From Bacillota bacterium (GTDB taxonomy: Bacteria; Bacillota; Bacilli; Paenibacillales; Paenibacillaceae): a DNA stretch of 35,531 nt. The stretch spans positions 1 through 35,531 of the forward strand of contig JAEWAQ010000068.1 of the NCBI GenBank assembly GCA_023391635.1, given 5' to 3'. The number at the start of each line of letters is the position of its first letter. Within the stretch, counting starts at the first letter, position 1. The notes under the pieces were generated by a model. That model searched no databases and was not told the origin of the DNA. It was given only the letters and a program-made list of their open reading frames with translations. Below are positions 1-8,915 of the stretch, one piece after another. Both the position numbers and the translations under genes were made by a program.

Positions 1-253
1 GCAAGCACACTGAGCTAGGCACCAAAAGTACCTAACTCTCACAAATTGATGGCAAGCGCACTGAGCTAGGCACCAAAAGTACCTAACTCTCACAAATTGA
101 TGGCAAGCGCACCGAACTAGGCACCAAAAGTACCTAACTCCCGCAAATTTATGCTCAAGCGCGCCGAGTTCGGAACCAAGAGTACCTAACTCTCGCAAAT
201 TGGTACAGAAAACGCCGAACTAGGGACCGCAAGCACCCATCTCCCGCATTATC
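1..253. repeat. 51-bp intergenic tandem repeat, about 4-5 copies
   Basis: Contiguous units start at 1, 52, 103 and 154. The first three are exactly 51 bp. The fourth (154-203) is 50 bp and diverged, and a fifth (204-253) is strongly degenerate. The array may continue to the left of the window. Each unit carries an imperfect dyad, TAGGCACC-AAAA-GTACCTA, that could fold into a small hairpin with one mismatch. Although 51 is a multiple of three, every + frame is stopped inside the unit (TAG, TGA, TAA), so it is not a coding repeat. There are no unique spacers, so it is not a CRISPR. The decay from left to right suggests an array that expands and contracts at its left part. Function unknown. Confidence 0.9.
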
Positions 254-341
254 ATGCGTGTAGTTCAAATACGAATCATACGACGTCGAGCTTCTATTCA
301 AGACGCCATACCCAATCCTGAGCGAAGGGGATATCGTACCT
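254..341. other. Non-coding leader before the first sulfatase
   Basis: These 88 bases lie between the degenerate repeat and the first gene. I see no convincing -35/-10 pair. A purine-rich stretch GAAGGGG at 324-330 is the probable ribosome binding site for the ATG at 342, about 11 bases away. Short ORFs crossing this stretch on both strands lack ribosome binding sites and were not accepted. Confidence 0.5.
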
Positions 342-1922
342 ATGCACATCATATATATCCATTCTCACGACACCGGCCGATACATCGAGCCTTACGGCCA
401 TGGCGTCTCCACGCCGAATTTGATGCAGTTGACCCGCGAGGGCACGCTGTTCCGGCAAGCCTACTGCGCCGCCCCGAACTGCTCGCCGAGCCGCTCCGCG
501 CTGCTGACCGGTATGACGCCGCATGCCAACGGGATGATCGGCCTCGCTCACCGGGGCTTCCGGCTGAATGATTCAAGCCGTCACTTGTCGCACTACCTTA
601 GCCGCCACGGTTACGAAACCGCGCTATGCGGCATCCAGCATGAAGCGGAAGACGACAGCGAGCTCGGCTACGAGCATATCCTTCATGAGAAGCGGCAGCC
701 CGGTGAGTCGCTCGCGCAATGGGACTTGGCCAATGCGCGCAAGGCGGCCGACTTCATCCGCCGATACGCAGAGCGTCCACACACCGAGACCGTGTCCGGG
801 CCTAGACCCGATGACGAAATCGAGACTATGTCCGGGATCAAGTCCGAGCTCGATCCCAAGCACAAGCTCAAGCACGTGAACGAGCCCAACACCGAGTCCA
901 ACACCGAGTCAAACACCGAGCCCAACACCGGGCCCAACACCGGGCCCAACACCGGGCCCAACACCGAGCCCAACACCGAGTCCAACATCGAGCCCAACAT
1001 CGAGCCCAACATCGAGCCCAATACCGAGCCCGGCCGCAGCCCGCTCTTCCTTTCCTTCGGCATGGTCAGCACGCATCGGGAATTTCCGGACCAGCACGAC
1101 ATCAACCCCGACTACGTCGCGCCGCCCTATCCGCTGTATGACAACGCGGCCAATCGCCGGGACATGGCGGCGTTCATCGCCTCGGCTGCCGTCATGGACG
1201 AATGCGCGGGCATCGTCCTCTCTGCCTTGCGGGAGACCGGCCTGGATGAGGATGCGCTGATCGTATACACGACCGACCACGGCATCGCCTTTCCGCGCAT
1301 GAAGTGTACGCTGTACGACAACGGCATCGGGGTGGCGCTTATCGTGAAAATGCCGGGTAACCAACTGGCCGGCAAGGCGACGGATGCGCTCGTGTCGCAG
1401 CTGGACCTGTTCCCGACGCTGTGCGACGCAGCCGCTCTTCCGCAGCCCGAATGGCTGGAAGGTACTTCGCTGCTCCCGCTCTTTAGCGGCACCACGGCAA
1501 GCATTCGTGACGCCGTCTACGCGGAACTCAGCTTCCACGCGGCAAGGGAGCCGTTGCGCGGCATCCGCACGGAGCGGTACAAGCTGATACGCCGCTACGA
1601 GACGCCGGGCGCGGTTCTGCCGTCCAACGTCGACGACGGACCCGCCAAGCGGTTCCTGCTGGATGCGGGATGGCTGCAATATCCTGCCGACCAAGCAACC
1701 GAGCAGCTCTTCGATTTGTACCTGGATCCGCAAGAGAACGAGAACGTCCGGAGTGAGGCTTCGTACGCTGACATAGGCGCCGATCTGTCTCGCAAACTCG
1801 ACGACTGGATGCGGGAGACGGCAGATCCCTTACTGCAAGAAGGGGGCTTGCAAGCCCCGGCGGGCGCACGCGTCAACGTCCGCACGTCGTTGCACCCGAG
1901 CGATCGCGACTATGAACAATAA
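342..1922 (+). CDS. Cytoplasmic sulfatase, N-sulfoglucosamine sulfohydrolase-like
   Basis: A 526-aa alkaline-phosphatase-superfamily sulfatase predicted to hydrolyse sulfate (or sulfamate) from a sugar. The signature C47-S-P-S-R51, followed by SALLTG, marks Cys47 as the residue converted to formylglycine. Metal-site candidates are H9-D10 near the N-terminus and D312-H313 in TTDHG. The context NGMIGL after the signature and the C-terminal layout resemble human SGSH (heparan N-sulfatase) more than arylsulfatase A. The protein begins directly with the first beta strand, so there is no signal peptide and it should be cytoplasmic. Residues 183-230 are a 12-unit tetrapeptide repeat (NTEP/NTES/NTGP/NIEP) encoded by a DNA minisatellite, inserted before the strand LFLSFGM. 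Start ATG 342 is supported by GAAGGGG. It is followed by the transporter genes after about 180 bp. The sulfatase call is secure; the exact substrate is inference. Confidence 0.9.
   Translation: MHIIYIHSHDTGRYIEPYGHGVSTPNLMQLTREGTLFRQAYCAAPNCSPSRSALLTGMTPHANGMIGLAHRGFRLNDSSRHLSHYLSRHGYETALCGIQHEAEDDSELGYEHILHEKRQPGESLAQWDLANARKAADFIRRYAERPHTETVSGPRPDDEIETMSGIKSELDPKHKLKHVNEPNTESNTESNTEPNTGPNTGPNTGPNTEPNTESNIEPNIEPNIEPNTEPGRSPLFLSFGMVSTHREFPDQHDINPDYVAPPYPLYDNAANRRDMAAFIASAAVMDECAGIVLSALRETGLDEDALIVYTTDHGIAFPRMKCTLYDNGIGVALIVKMPGNQLAGKATDALVSQLDLFPTLCDAAALPQPEWLEGTSLLPLFSGTTASIRDAVYAELSFHAAREPLRGIRTERYKLIRRYETPGAVLPSNVDDGPAKRFLLDAGWLQYPADQATEQLFDLYLDPQENENVRSEASYADIGADLSRKLDDWMRETADPLLQEGGLQAPAGARVNVRTSLHPSDRDYEQ
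888..1031 (+). repeat. 12-bp coding minisatellite, 12 copies, inside the first sulfatase
   Basis: Twelve contiguous 12-bp units of the form AAC-ACC/ATC-GAG/GGG-CCC/TCC encode Asn-Thr/Ile-Glu/Gly-Pro/Ser. Neighbouring units are identical in blocks (three NTGP, three NIEP), which is the pattern left by recent slippage. Because the unit is four codons, copy-number changes keep the frame. Confidence 0.95.
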
Positions 1923-1985
1923 ACACAGCCGCATAAGCGTATTTTCAACGGTTTTCGTTCAGAATATGGGGAATGTACAGTTTAT

Positions 1986-1999
1986 CGTAAGCGTTTGCA
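1986..1999 (+). promoter_or_regulatory. Candidate cre (CcpA) site upstream of the first binding protein
   Basis: The sequence CGTAAGCGTTTGCA matches the Gram-positive catabolite-responsive element TGNAANCGNTNNCA at every defined base except the first. It lies about 105 bp upstream of the solute-binding protein start, within the 182-bp gap after the first sulfatase. That gap should hold the transporter promoter, but I could not settle on a -35/-10 pair. Carbon catabolite control of a sugar importer would be ordinary, so the site is plausible but unproven. Confidence 0.4.
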
Positions 2000-2104
2000 C
2001 TGTTATTTTTGGGGTGAGCCGTTCGTGCAGTCGGAGCCAACAAGCCATCGGGAGCCCGGCAAAGCTCGCGAACCGCGACCAAGATCTTGAGGAGGAAGGG
2101 TTGA

Positions 2105-3700
2105 ATGTCAACGAAGACCAGAAGAAGCTTGTCTCTGCTGCTGGCAGCCGTGATGCTGCTCGTCACGATAGGCTGCGGCAGCGGCAACAACAACGGTAAG
2201 GAGGCAAGCCAGGAGAGCGAAGTGCCGACCGCGTCGACGGCCGCTTCACCTAGCGCGTCGTCCAGCGCGTCAGCTTCACCCACGCCGGAAGAGAAAGGCC
2301 CGCCGGTGGAACTTAGCATCTACATGGAGAGCGATGACCCGGGCGAATCCATGGACGTATGGTCGGTTCATTACGTCGAGGAGCTGTTGAATCTCAAGCT
2401 TAAAATCACGCTGCTCCCGAAAGGCGACGGCGACAAGGCGCTGAACGTCAAGCTGGCGTCGGGCGAGCGGCCGGACATCATCCAGTTCTCGTCGAACGAT
2501 ACGGAGATCAATTTGGAGCAAGCTGGCATGTTGGAGCCGCTTACCCCGTATTTCGAGCAATATCCGGACTTGTACAACTCTCGTCCGCCGGTGCAATGGA
2601 ACTCGATCAAGAATGCGGACGGACATGCATACGTGCTGCCGATCACGAGCGATCCGTGGCAATTCGCGCTCGTCTACCGGAAGGATTGGCTTGACAAGTT
2701 GGGCATGAAGGTGCCGACGACGCTCGACGAATACATGGAAGTCGCCCGCGCGATGACGCACAAGGACCCCGACGGCAACGGCAAGAACGACACGTACGCA
2801 TTCGCCGGCCGCAGCGATCGGCTGAGCTTCTTCGAGTATATCTTCGGCGCCTACGGCGTCTATGTCGGCGAAGTCATGCTCAAGGATGGCAAGCTGGTCG
2901 ATGGCTCGATCCAGCCGGAAACGAAGGAAGCGCTCAAATACATTCACCAGATGTACGAGGAAGGGTTGATCGACCCGGAATTCGTGACCGACAACAACTC
3001 CCGCTGGAAAGACAAGTTCGCCAAAGGCACCTATGGCGCCGCGACGGGTAAGATCTGGGTCATGAACGAATTGGACAGCTACAACAAGCAGTTCAAGAAA
3101 GCCAACCCGGACGGAAGCTGGGTGCTCGGCGTGCCGCTGCAAGGCCCCGATGGCATTCAGTCGCTCGGATACCGCACCGGCGGCAGCTATCGGGGACCGC
3201 TGCGTACGGCGATCATGAGTACAAGCGAGCATAAGGAAGCGGCGCTGAAGCTGCTCAACTGGCTGGCAAGTCCAGAGGGCAATACGTTCTATTGGGCAGG
3301 TCTGAAGGATGAGCACTACCAGCTCGACGAGAACGGTATCATCCGCAGCAAGCTTCCGTCCGAGGAACAGGCGAAGATCGGCATTAAGGCACTCAAGCTG
3401 GCGCAGTACGATATCGAGAATCTCGAGGTTACCAAGGAGTATGAAACGATCCATGAATATGTCGTCGCGAATGCTTGGTACTCGCCGGTCTCCGGCATGA
3501 TTCCGAACAAGACGTACGCGACGACGCAGGCCGACCTCGGCGACTTCGTCGACGAAACGTTCTTCAAGATGATCATCGGGCAAATCCCGATCGAAGGCGG
3601 ATGGGAAGATTTCCTGGCCGAGATGAAGAAGAAGAACAACGATCAGCGGATGGAAGACCTGAACACCCAGTACGTGGAGTGGAAGAAGTACGCGAAGTGA
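2105..3700 (+). CDS. Extracellular sugar-binding lipoprotein of an ABC importer
   Basis: A 531-aa family 1 type solute-binding protein. Residues 1-24 are a lipoprotein signal peptide: basic N-terminus, hydrophobic core, and C24 in VTIGC. The -3 position is Thr rather than the usual Leu, which is slightly unusual. A Ser/Thr/Pro/Ala-rich tether follows (about 36-60), then the mature domain. An Asp/Asn-rich loop DPDGNGKND is typical of the large Paenibacillus LplA-like binding proteins. It would be anchored to the outer face of the membrane and deliver an oligosaccharide to the two permeases encoded next. Start ATG 2105 follows GAGGAAGG at about 2091. No ATP-binding subunit is encoded nearby, so a shared MsmX-type ATPase elsewhere is likely. 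The substrate is inferred from the neighbouring sulfatases and alpha-mannosidase, not from the protein itself. Confidence 0.93.
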   Translation: MSTKTRRSLSLLLAAVMLLVTIGCGSGNNNGKEASQESEVPTASTAASPSASSSASASPTPEEKGPPVELSIYMESDDPGESMDVWSVHYVEELLNLKLKITLLPKGDGDKALNVKLASGERPDIIQFSSNDTEINLEQAGMLEPLTPYFEQYPDLYNSRPPVQWNSIKNADGHAYVLPITSDPWQFALVYRKDWLDKLGMKVPTTLDEYMEVARAMTHKDPDGNGKNDTYAFAGRSDRLSFFEYIFGAYGVYVGEVMLKDGKLVDGSIQPETKEALKYIHQMYEEGLIDPEFVTDNNSRWKDKFAKGTYGAATGKIWVMNELDSYNKQFKKANPDGSWVLGVPLQGPDGIQSLGYRTGGSYRGPLRTAIMSTSEHKEAALKLLNWLASPEGNTFYWAGLKDEHYQLDENGIIRSKLPSEEQAKIGIKALKLAQYDIENLEVTKEYETIHEYVVANAWYSPVSGMIPNKTYATTQADLGDFVDETFFKMIIGQIPIEGGWEDFLAEMKKKNNDQRMEDLNTQYVEWKKYAK

Positions 3701-3808
3701 CGCGAAGGCGAAGCTCGCCCTAGACAGAGGCGCCGGACCGACTGCCTGAACCGCCGGGTTCGGGCGGATCGGCCGGCCGCTTGCGGATGAGAAGTGGAGG
3801 TGCCGCGA
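3701..3808 (+). other. Stem-loops between binding-protein and permease genes
   Basis: The gap contains GGCGA-AGC-TCGCC (3707-3719) and GAACC-GCCG-GGTTC (3748-3761), the latter overlapping a competing CCGCC...GGGCGG pairing. Neither is followed by a T-run, so they are not classical terminators. RNA stem-loops at this position commonly protect the upstream binding-protein message and lower permease expression; that role is inferred here. The ribosome binding site for the permease, GGAGGTG, is at 3796-3802. Confidence 0.45.
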
Positions 3809-4717
3809 TTGGGACAGTCGAATCTCGTCAAAATCCTGAACAAGAACAAATACATGTACGCGATGCTCATTCCCGGCGTCCTCAGCGTACTGATATTCAA
3901 ATATTTCCCGATGTACGGCCTGGTGATCGCGTTCAAAAACTACAACCCGTTCATCGGCATCGCGGACAGTCCTTGGGTCGGTTTGGACAATTTCAAGGCG
4001 ATCTTCGCGTCCAGCGATTTCTGGCAAGTGCTGCGCAACACGCTCATCATCAGCAGCTACAAGATTCTGGTCGGATTTCCCGCCCCGATCCTGCTCGCGC
4101 TGCTGCTCAATGAAGTGGTCCATGCGAAGTTCAAGCGTACGATCCAGAGCGTTCTGTATTTGCCCCATTTCATCTCGTGGGTAACGCTCGGCGGGATCAT
4201 GCTGACGATCTTCTCCTATAACGGCGTCGTCAACGAGATCATCCAGGCGTTCGGCGGCAAGCCAGTAAACATCTTCACCGATGTCGCCCACTTCCGCTGG
4301 GTGCTCGTCTGGTCGGACGTGTGGAAGGGAGCCGGCTGGGGCACGATCATCTACCTGGCCGCGATCACGACAGTGGATCCGGCTTTGTACGAAGCGGCCG
4401 TCGTCGACGGCGCGAAGCGCTGGCGCCAGGTGTGGCATATTACACTGCCCGCCATCAAGAGCGTGATCGTGCTGCTTCTCGTCCTGCGTATCGGCCAGTT
4501 GATGGACTCCGATTTCGAACAAATTCTGGTGCTGCAAAACAACCTGGTGCGGAGCGTCAGCGAAGTGTTCGCCACCTATGTGTACCGGGTCGGGCTCGGC
4601 CAAGCGCAGTTCAGCTTCGCGACTTGCGTCGGCATCTTCGAATCCTTGGTGGCCCTCGTGCTGATCGCATCGGCTAACCGGGTCGCCAAGCTGCTCGGCG
4701 AGGAGGGGTTATATTGA
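3809..4717 (+). CDS. Sugar ABC transporter permease, LplB/UgpA type
   Basis: An integral membrane permease of about 302 aa with six predicted transmembrane segments, starting with the hydrophobic stretch MLIPGVLSVLIF. The cytoplasmic EAA loop that docks the ATPase is visible as EAAVVDGAKRWRQVWHITLP. The frame is open back to a GTG at 3794, but the TTG at 3809 is the better start. GGAGGTG (3796-3802) lies 7 bases before it, and the protein then begins MGQSNLVKILNKNK, as usual for the family. It overlaps the next permease by 4 bases (TTGA), so the two are translationally coupled. It works with the lipoprotein at 2105 and the permease at 4714 as one importer. Confidence 0.93.
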   Translation: MGQSNLVKILNKNKYMYAMLIPGVLSVLIFKYFPMYGLVIAFKNYNPFIGIADSPWVGLDNFKAIFASSDFWQVLRNTLIISSYKILVGFPAPILLALLLNEVVHAKFKRTIQSVLYLPHFISWVTLGGIMLTIFSYNGVVNEIIQAFGGKPVNIFTDVAHFRWVLVWSDVWKGAGWGTIIYLAAITTVDPALYEAAVVDGAKRWRQVWHITLPAIKSVIVLLLVLRIGQLMDSDFEQILVLQNNLVRSVSEVFATYVYRVGLGQAQFSFATCVGIFESLVALVLIASANRVAKLLGEEGLY

Positions 4718-5577
4718 AGGCGAAGCGATTCGGCGCGTTCGAAGCGATCATTTACAGCTTCTTCGTCCTGCTAGGACTGACGATGCTGTATCCCTATTGG
4801 TATATCCTGATGTATTCGTTAAGCGACCCGCTTACGATCGCGCTGGACCAGTTGTTCCTCGTGCCAAGCGGTTTCTCGCTGCAAAATTACATCGTCGCGT
4901 TCAGCAAGCCGACGATCTATAGCGGATTCGTCAATTCGGTGTTCATTACGGTCGTGGGCACGGTACTGCACCTGCTCATCACGTCCATGCTGGCGTTCCC
5001 GCTGTCGCGGCGGACGCTGGAAGGGAAGAACGTTATCCTGACGTTCTTGTTCCTGACGATGATCTTCAGTGCCGGCATCATCCCGACTTACATGCTGGTG
5101 AAGGGCGTCGGACTGCTCAATTCTCTCTGGGCGCTCATCCTTCCGAACGTTGTCAGCGTGTTCAATCTGTTGATCATGTTGAAGTTTTTCCGCAACATCC
5201 CGGAGGAGATGATCGAATCGGCGCGGATCGACGGCTGCAACGATTTCCGTATCCTGATCCGCATTATCCTGCCGGTGTCGCAGGCGGTGCTGGCCGCGCT
5301 CGGCCTGTTCATGGCGGTGCACCAGTGGAACATCTTCTTCCCGGCGATTCTGTATATCAACGATCCCGAGAAGTGGCCGATCATGGCGATTCTCCGGAGC
5401 ATTCTGCAGCAGATCCAGTCGTCCACCGCCTCCACTCTTGAGACGCGGGGTCAGGTGACGCCGGAATCGCTGACGAACGCGATCATCATCCTGTCGATTA
5501 CGCCGATCATGATGATCTATCCGTTCTTGCAGAAGTATTTCGTCAAAGGCGTGATGATCGGATCGGTGAAGGGCTAG
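4714..5577 (+). CDS. Sugar ABC transporter permease, YtcP/LplC (UgpE) type
   Basis: A 287-aa permease, the second membrane subunit of the importer. The EAA loop is ESARIDGCNDFRILIRIILP, and the C-terminus KGVMIGSVKG is the typical ending of the LplC/YtcP group. It starts with TTG at 4714, preceded by AGGAGGGG (4701-4708), and overlaps the stop of the previous gene in TTGA. Six transmembrane segments are visible as long hydrophobic runs. The next gene, a regulator, starts 57 bp downstream with no terminator between, so it is probably cotranscribed. Confidence 0.93.
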   Translation: MKAKRFGAFEAIIYSFFVLLGLTMLYPYWYILMYSLSDPLTIALDQLFLVPSGFSLQNYIVAFSKPTIYSGFVNSVFITVVGTVLHLLITSMLAFPLSRRTLEGKNVILTFLFLTMIFSAGIIPTYMLVKGVGLLNSLWALILPNVVSVFNLLIMLKFFRNIPEEMIESARIDGCNDFRILIRIILPVSQAVLAALGLFMAVHQWNIFFPAILYINDPEKWPIMAILRSILQQIQSSTASTLETRGQVTPESLTNAIIILSITPIMMIYPFLQKYFVKGVMIGSVKG

Positions 5578-5633
5578 GAAAGCGTAAGTAGGCAAACGGG
5601 CAAGTCATCTTGAGAGCGGCCGGGTGATCTCGA

Positions 5634-7931
5634 TTGAAATGGTTGATGGACAGCATACGGCGAGGCATAGACAGAATGCTGCGGCACAGGGGGACGATCT
5701 TTTATCGTTTCTTCCTCATCTTGCTGCTGTCGATCAGCGTGCCTTTATGGATCATTACGGAAGTATCCGTGCGCTACAGCTCCGATCATATCATCCGCCA
5801 GGCGACGCAGTTCAACCTGGACCTGCTCGCACAGCGGAAGAAAATTTTGGAGCAGGCGATGTCGGAGCTGGCCAATCTGTCCTACCACATGCTGGAGAGG
5901 CAGGACATCTGGACCTTGGTCATGTCGGGAGAGAATGTGTCGCAGGAATATTTCCTCATGCGCAACGCGATCGGCTACATGACTTCCGCCGTATCGACAC
6001 AGGCGAACATCCAGTCGATGTACTTGTTCAACGACCAGGACGACTTCGTGCTCAGCGACGCGCGCTATTCGAAGTCCGACTTCCCGGACCCATCAGTCCT
6101 GCATCCGCAGATGTCCGGCACTTTCAAGATGCTTGCGCCCCGGCACATCAAGTCGCTCTCGGCCCGGGGGCTTGACGAAGGCCCCGAAGTGATCAGCTAT
6201 ATCCGCAAATTCACGGGCAATTACAACAAGCGCGAATCGTATCTGGTCATCAATCTGTATGCCGACATGTTCTTCGAGGACGTCCAGTTGAACGAGTCGC
6301 CGCCGGACATCCTGATCGTCAACCGGCAGCACGAAGTGCTGTTCCACAGCGGTACGCAGCCGCCTCCCTTGGAAGCGCCCCAGCTTGAGCGGATCATCGG
6401 CGAGACGGACGAATCCTTCCTGCTGAAGGACGACGAAAGCCGCTATTATGTGTTCAAGAAGGAGATGCCCGGCGCCGAATGGACGATCGTGGCGCTGCAC
6501 GATTATGCCGCGCTCGTCGAATCCGCCGCGCTCGTGCGCAGCATCGTCTTCTATTCGTTCGGGATCGTACTGCTCGTGTCGCTAGGGCTCGCGTATGTGA
6601 TTTCCGCTTATCTCTACAAGCCGCTGATGCAAATCATGCGTAAAATCCGCAAGGCCGCCGGCCTGCAAGCGGGCGAATCGGGCAATGAATATCAATTGAT
6701 CGACTATACGATCAGCAACCTGTTCACCCGCAACGACGAATTGACCTCGAAGTACAATTTGATCTTTCCGTACTTCAGCCGCTATTTCCTCGGTGACTTG
6801 ATCGGCGGCAGGCCGCTCGACGCGATCAAGTTCGATCAGATGCTGGCCTTGCTCGGCATCCGGTTCCCGTTCGGCCAATACGCGATCGTCCTGTTCGATA
6901 CGGAGAACGCGCCGTTCGACCTCGCGATGAAGCAGCAGGCGGATCAACTGCTCGATGCGCATCAGGCATCCCTGCGGCATGTACTTGCGAAGGTGGACGA
7001 TCGCCGCGCCATGATCGTGCTCAATACGGATGAACCGATGCAGGTTTGCTATGAGCGGATTCGGGCCGTCAAGAAAGACTTCAACCATCGCCAGATCGAC
7101 ATCACGATGGCGATGAGCGGGTTCGTCGGCGCCGCCGAAGCGCTGCCGCAGGCGTATCGGGAAGCGGAGCAGCTGCTGGAAAGCAAGTTTTTCATCGGCA
7201 AGAACGAACTGATCACCGACCGCTCCTGGCAAGGCGGAGCGGATGGCATGAGCGCCGGCCGGAGGCTGGAGAAGCAATTGCTTGAACACGTGAAGGCAGG
7301 CCATCTGGACAAGGCAGAGGAGACGCTCGGCCAGCTCGCATCCGACCTGTTATCCGAACAGGCGGGCATCGATTATATCCGTTATATCTTCAATCAATTC
7401 TGCACGGACATGGTGGAAGCGCTGGCCGAACTCGGATTCGACGTACAGGAGGAATTCCCGGACGGCAAGACGATATTCGGCGACATCCAGCAAGCCCAGA
7501 CGATGGATGAGCTGAAGGCGTATGCGCTCGCGTTGATGCGGCAGGCGGTCACGATGCTGGATAGGATCAAGCAGGTGCAGCATTTGCGCATTGTCACGCA
7601 GGCGAAGGCTTTCATCCAGGACAATTACCACCGGGACATCTCACTGGACGATGTCGCCGGCAGCGTCTACCTGTCCGCAGGCTATTTAAGCATCATCTAC
7701 AAGGAGCAGACCGGCACGACGATCTATGATTCCATCACTACCCTGCGCATGCAGATGGCCGCGGAGCTGCTCCGCAGCCGCAGCGGCATCAAGGTGCAGG
7801 AAGTCGCGGAACGGGTCGGATTCAATAACGTGCAAAGTTTCCTCCGGCATTTCAAGCGTCAGTACGGCATGACGCCGATCCAATATCGCCGTACGCTTGG
7901 CGGCGGCAATCCGAACAGGAGTGAGTCATAA
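5634..7931 (+). CDS. Membrane-bound sensor/AraC-family transcriptional regulator
   Basis: A 765-aa one-component regulator. TM1 at about 23-43 and TM2 at about 300-322 enclose an extracellular sensor region of roughly 250 residues (Cache-like, inferred from position and length). A long cytoplasmic linker is followed by a C-terminal AraC double helix-turn-helix at about 650-750, including ISLDDVAGSVYLSAGYLS and VAERVGFNNVQSFLRHFKRQ. No histidine-kinase or receiver domain is present, so the ligand signal is passed directly across the membrane to the DNA-binding domain. This layout is common beside Paenibacillus sugar importers. The start is TTG 5634 with a weak GGGTGAT 8-12 bases upstream; ATG 5646 is an alternative. 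It ends in TAATG, overlapping the MoxR gene by one base. It probably controls the locus around it. Confidence 0.88.
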   Translation: MKWLMDSIRRGIDRMLRHRGTIFYRFFLILLLSISVPLWIITEVSVRYSSDHIIRQATQFNLDLLAQRKKILEQAMSELANLSYHMLERQDIWTLVMSGENVSQEYFLMRNAIGYMTSAVSTQANIQSMYLFNDQDDFVLSDARYSKSDFPDPSVLHPQMSGTFKMLAPRHIKSLSARGLDEGPEVISYIRKFTGNYNKRESYLVINLYADMFFEDVQLNESPPDILIVNRQHEVLFHSGTQPPPLEAPQLERIIGETDESFLLKDDESRYYVFKKEMPGAEWTIVALHDYAALVESAALVRSIVFYSFGIVLLVSLGLAYVISAYLYKPLMQIMRKIRKAAGLQAGESGNEYQLIDYTISNLFTRNDELTSKYNLIFPYFSRYFLGDLIGGRPLDAIKFDQMLALLGIRFPFGQYAIVLFDTENAPFDLAMKQQADQLLDAHQASLRHVLAKVDDRRAMIVLNTDEPMQVCYERIRAVKKDFNHRQIDITMAMSGFVGAAEALPQAYREAEQLLESKFFIGKNELITDRSWQGGADGMSAGRRLEKQLLEHVKAGHLDKAEETLGQLASDLLSEQAGIDYIRYIFNQFCTDMVEALAELGFDVQEEFPDGKTIFGDIQQAQTMDELKAYALALMRQAVTMLDRIKQVQHLRIVTQAKAFIQDNYHRDISLDDVAGSVYLSAGYLSIIYKEQTGTTIYDSITTLRMQMAAELLRSRSGIKVQEVAERVGFNNVQSFLRHFKRQYGMTPIQYRRTLGGGNPNRSES

Positions 7932-8911
7932 TGACGGAAATCCAAGGCATCCAGGAAATTTTGCAACTGATGAAACGCGTGAAAACGAACATCAACCGGG
8001 TCGTGATCGGCAAGGAGCAGGTGATCGATCAACTGCTGATCGCGATGGTGTGCTCGGGCCATGTGCTGCTGGAAGACGTGCCGGGCACCGGTAAGACGCT
8101 GCTGGCCAAGACGCTGGCGAAGTCGCTCGCCTGCGACTTCAAGCGTATCCAGTTCACGCCGGACTTGCTGCCCACGGACTTAAGCGGCATCAATTTCTAT
8201 AACCAGAAGCTGTCGGAATTCGAATTCCGGCCGGGTCCCGTGTTCACGAACATTCTGCTGGCGGACGAGATCAACCGGGCGACGCCGCGTACGCAGGCCA
8301 GCATGCTGGAATGCATGGAGGAGCGGCAGGTGTCGATCGACGGCGAGACGCATCGCCTCGCGCAGCCGTTCCTCGTCATCGCGACGCAGAACCCGCTGGA
8401 GAACCAGGGCACGTTCCCGCTGCCGGAAGCGCAGCTCGACCGGTTTCTGATCAAGATCCGCATGGGCTATCCGACCGCGGTCGAGAGCATGGACATCCTG
8501 AAACGGTTCAAGAACGCCAATCCGCTCGATACGCTGGAGGCGGAGGCGACGGCGGCGGACATCGTCCAAGCGCAGAACGGCTACAGCGCGGTGTACGTGA
8601 GCGATCCGGTGCTGCAATACATGATCGACCTGGCCGAAGAGACGCGCCGGCATCCGGACATCGCGACGGGGATCAGCCCGCGCGGCTTGCAGGCGCTGCT
8701 CAAGGCGGTGCAGGCGCATGCGATTCTGCGGGAGAGGGCTTATGCTTCGCCGGACGACGTCAAGGCGATGATCCAGCCGGTGTGGGGACATCGGATCTGG
8801 ATGAAGGGCGGTTCGCGCAACCGGGACGAATTGGCGGGCAAGACGCTCGGCCAGATCGTGGCGGGCACGCCCGTGCCTGCGGAAGAGGCGCTGATCGGAA
8901 AGGAAGCCTGA
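7931..8911 (+). CDS. MoxR-family AAA+ ATPase
   Basis: A 326-aa AAA+ ATPase. Walker A is P51-G-T-G-K55-T56 and Walker B is ILLA-D112-E113 followed by INRA; sensor regions such as ATQNPLE and LPEAQLDRF are intact. MoxR proteins act as chaperone-like ATPases in the assembly or activation of metal-dependent or membrane complexes, usually with DUF58/VWA partners, as here. The start ATG 7931 overlaps the preceding regulator stop (TAATG) and has AGGAGTGAG just upstream. A MoxR set inside a sugar-catabolic locus and translationally coupled to its regulator is unusual. A role in maturing enzymes of the locus is possible but speculative. Confidence 0.95.
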   Translation: MTEIQGIQEILQLMKRVKTNINRVVIGKEQVIDQLLIAMVCSGHVLLEDVPGTGKTLLAKTLAKSLACDFKRIQFTPDLLPTDLSGINFYNQKLSEFEFRPGPVFTNILLADEINRATPRTQASMLECMEERQVSIDGETHRLAQPFLVIATQNPLENQGTFPLPEAQLDRFLIKIRMGYPTAVESMDILKRFKNANPLDTLEAEATAADIVQAQNGYSAVYVSDPVLQYMIDLAEETRRHPDIATGISPRGLQALLKAVQAHAILRERAYASPDDVKAMIQPVWGHRIWMKGGSRNRDELAGKTLGQIVAGTPVPAEEALIGKEA

Positions 8912-8915
8912 TCTC

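Noticed and set aside
1..253. Possible CRISPR array
   Set aside because: Units are directly adjacent with no unique spacers, copies decay gradually, and no cas gene is in the window.
2276..4603. Long open frame on the - strand (775 codons)
   Set aside because: It runs antisense across the binding protein and permease genes; its sequence is rich in Arg/His/Asp typical of shadow frames of GC-rich genes and has no recognisable domain.
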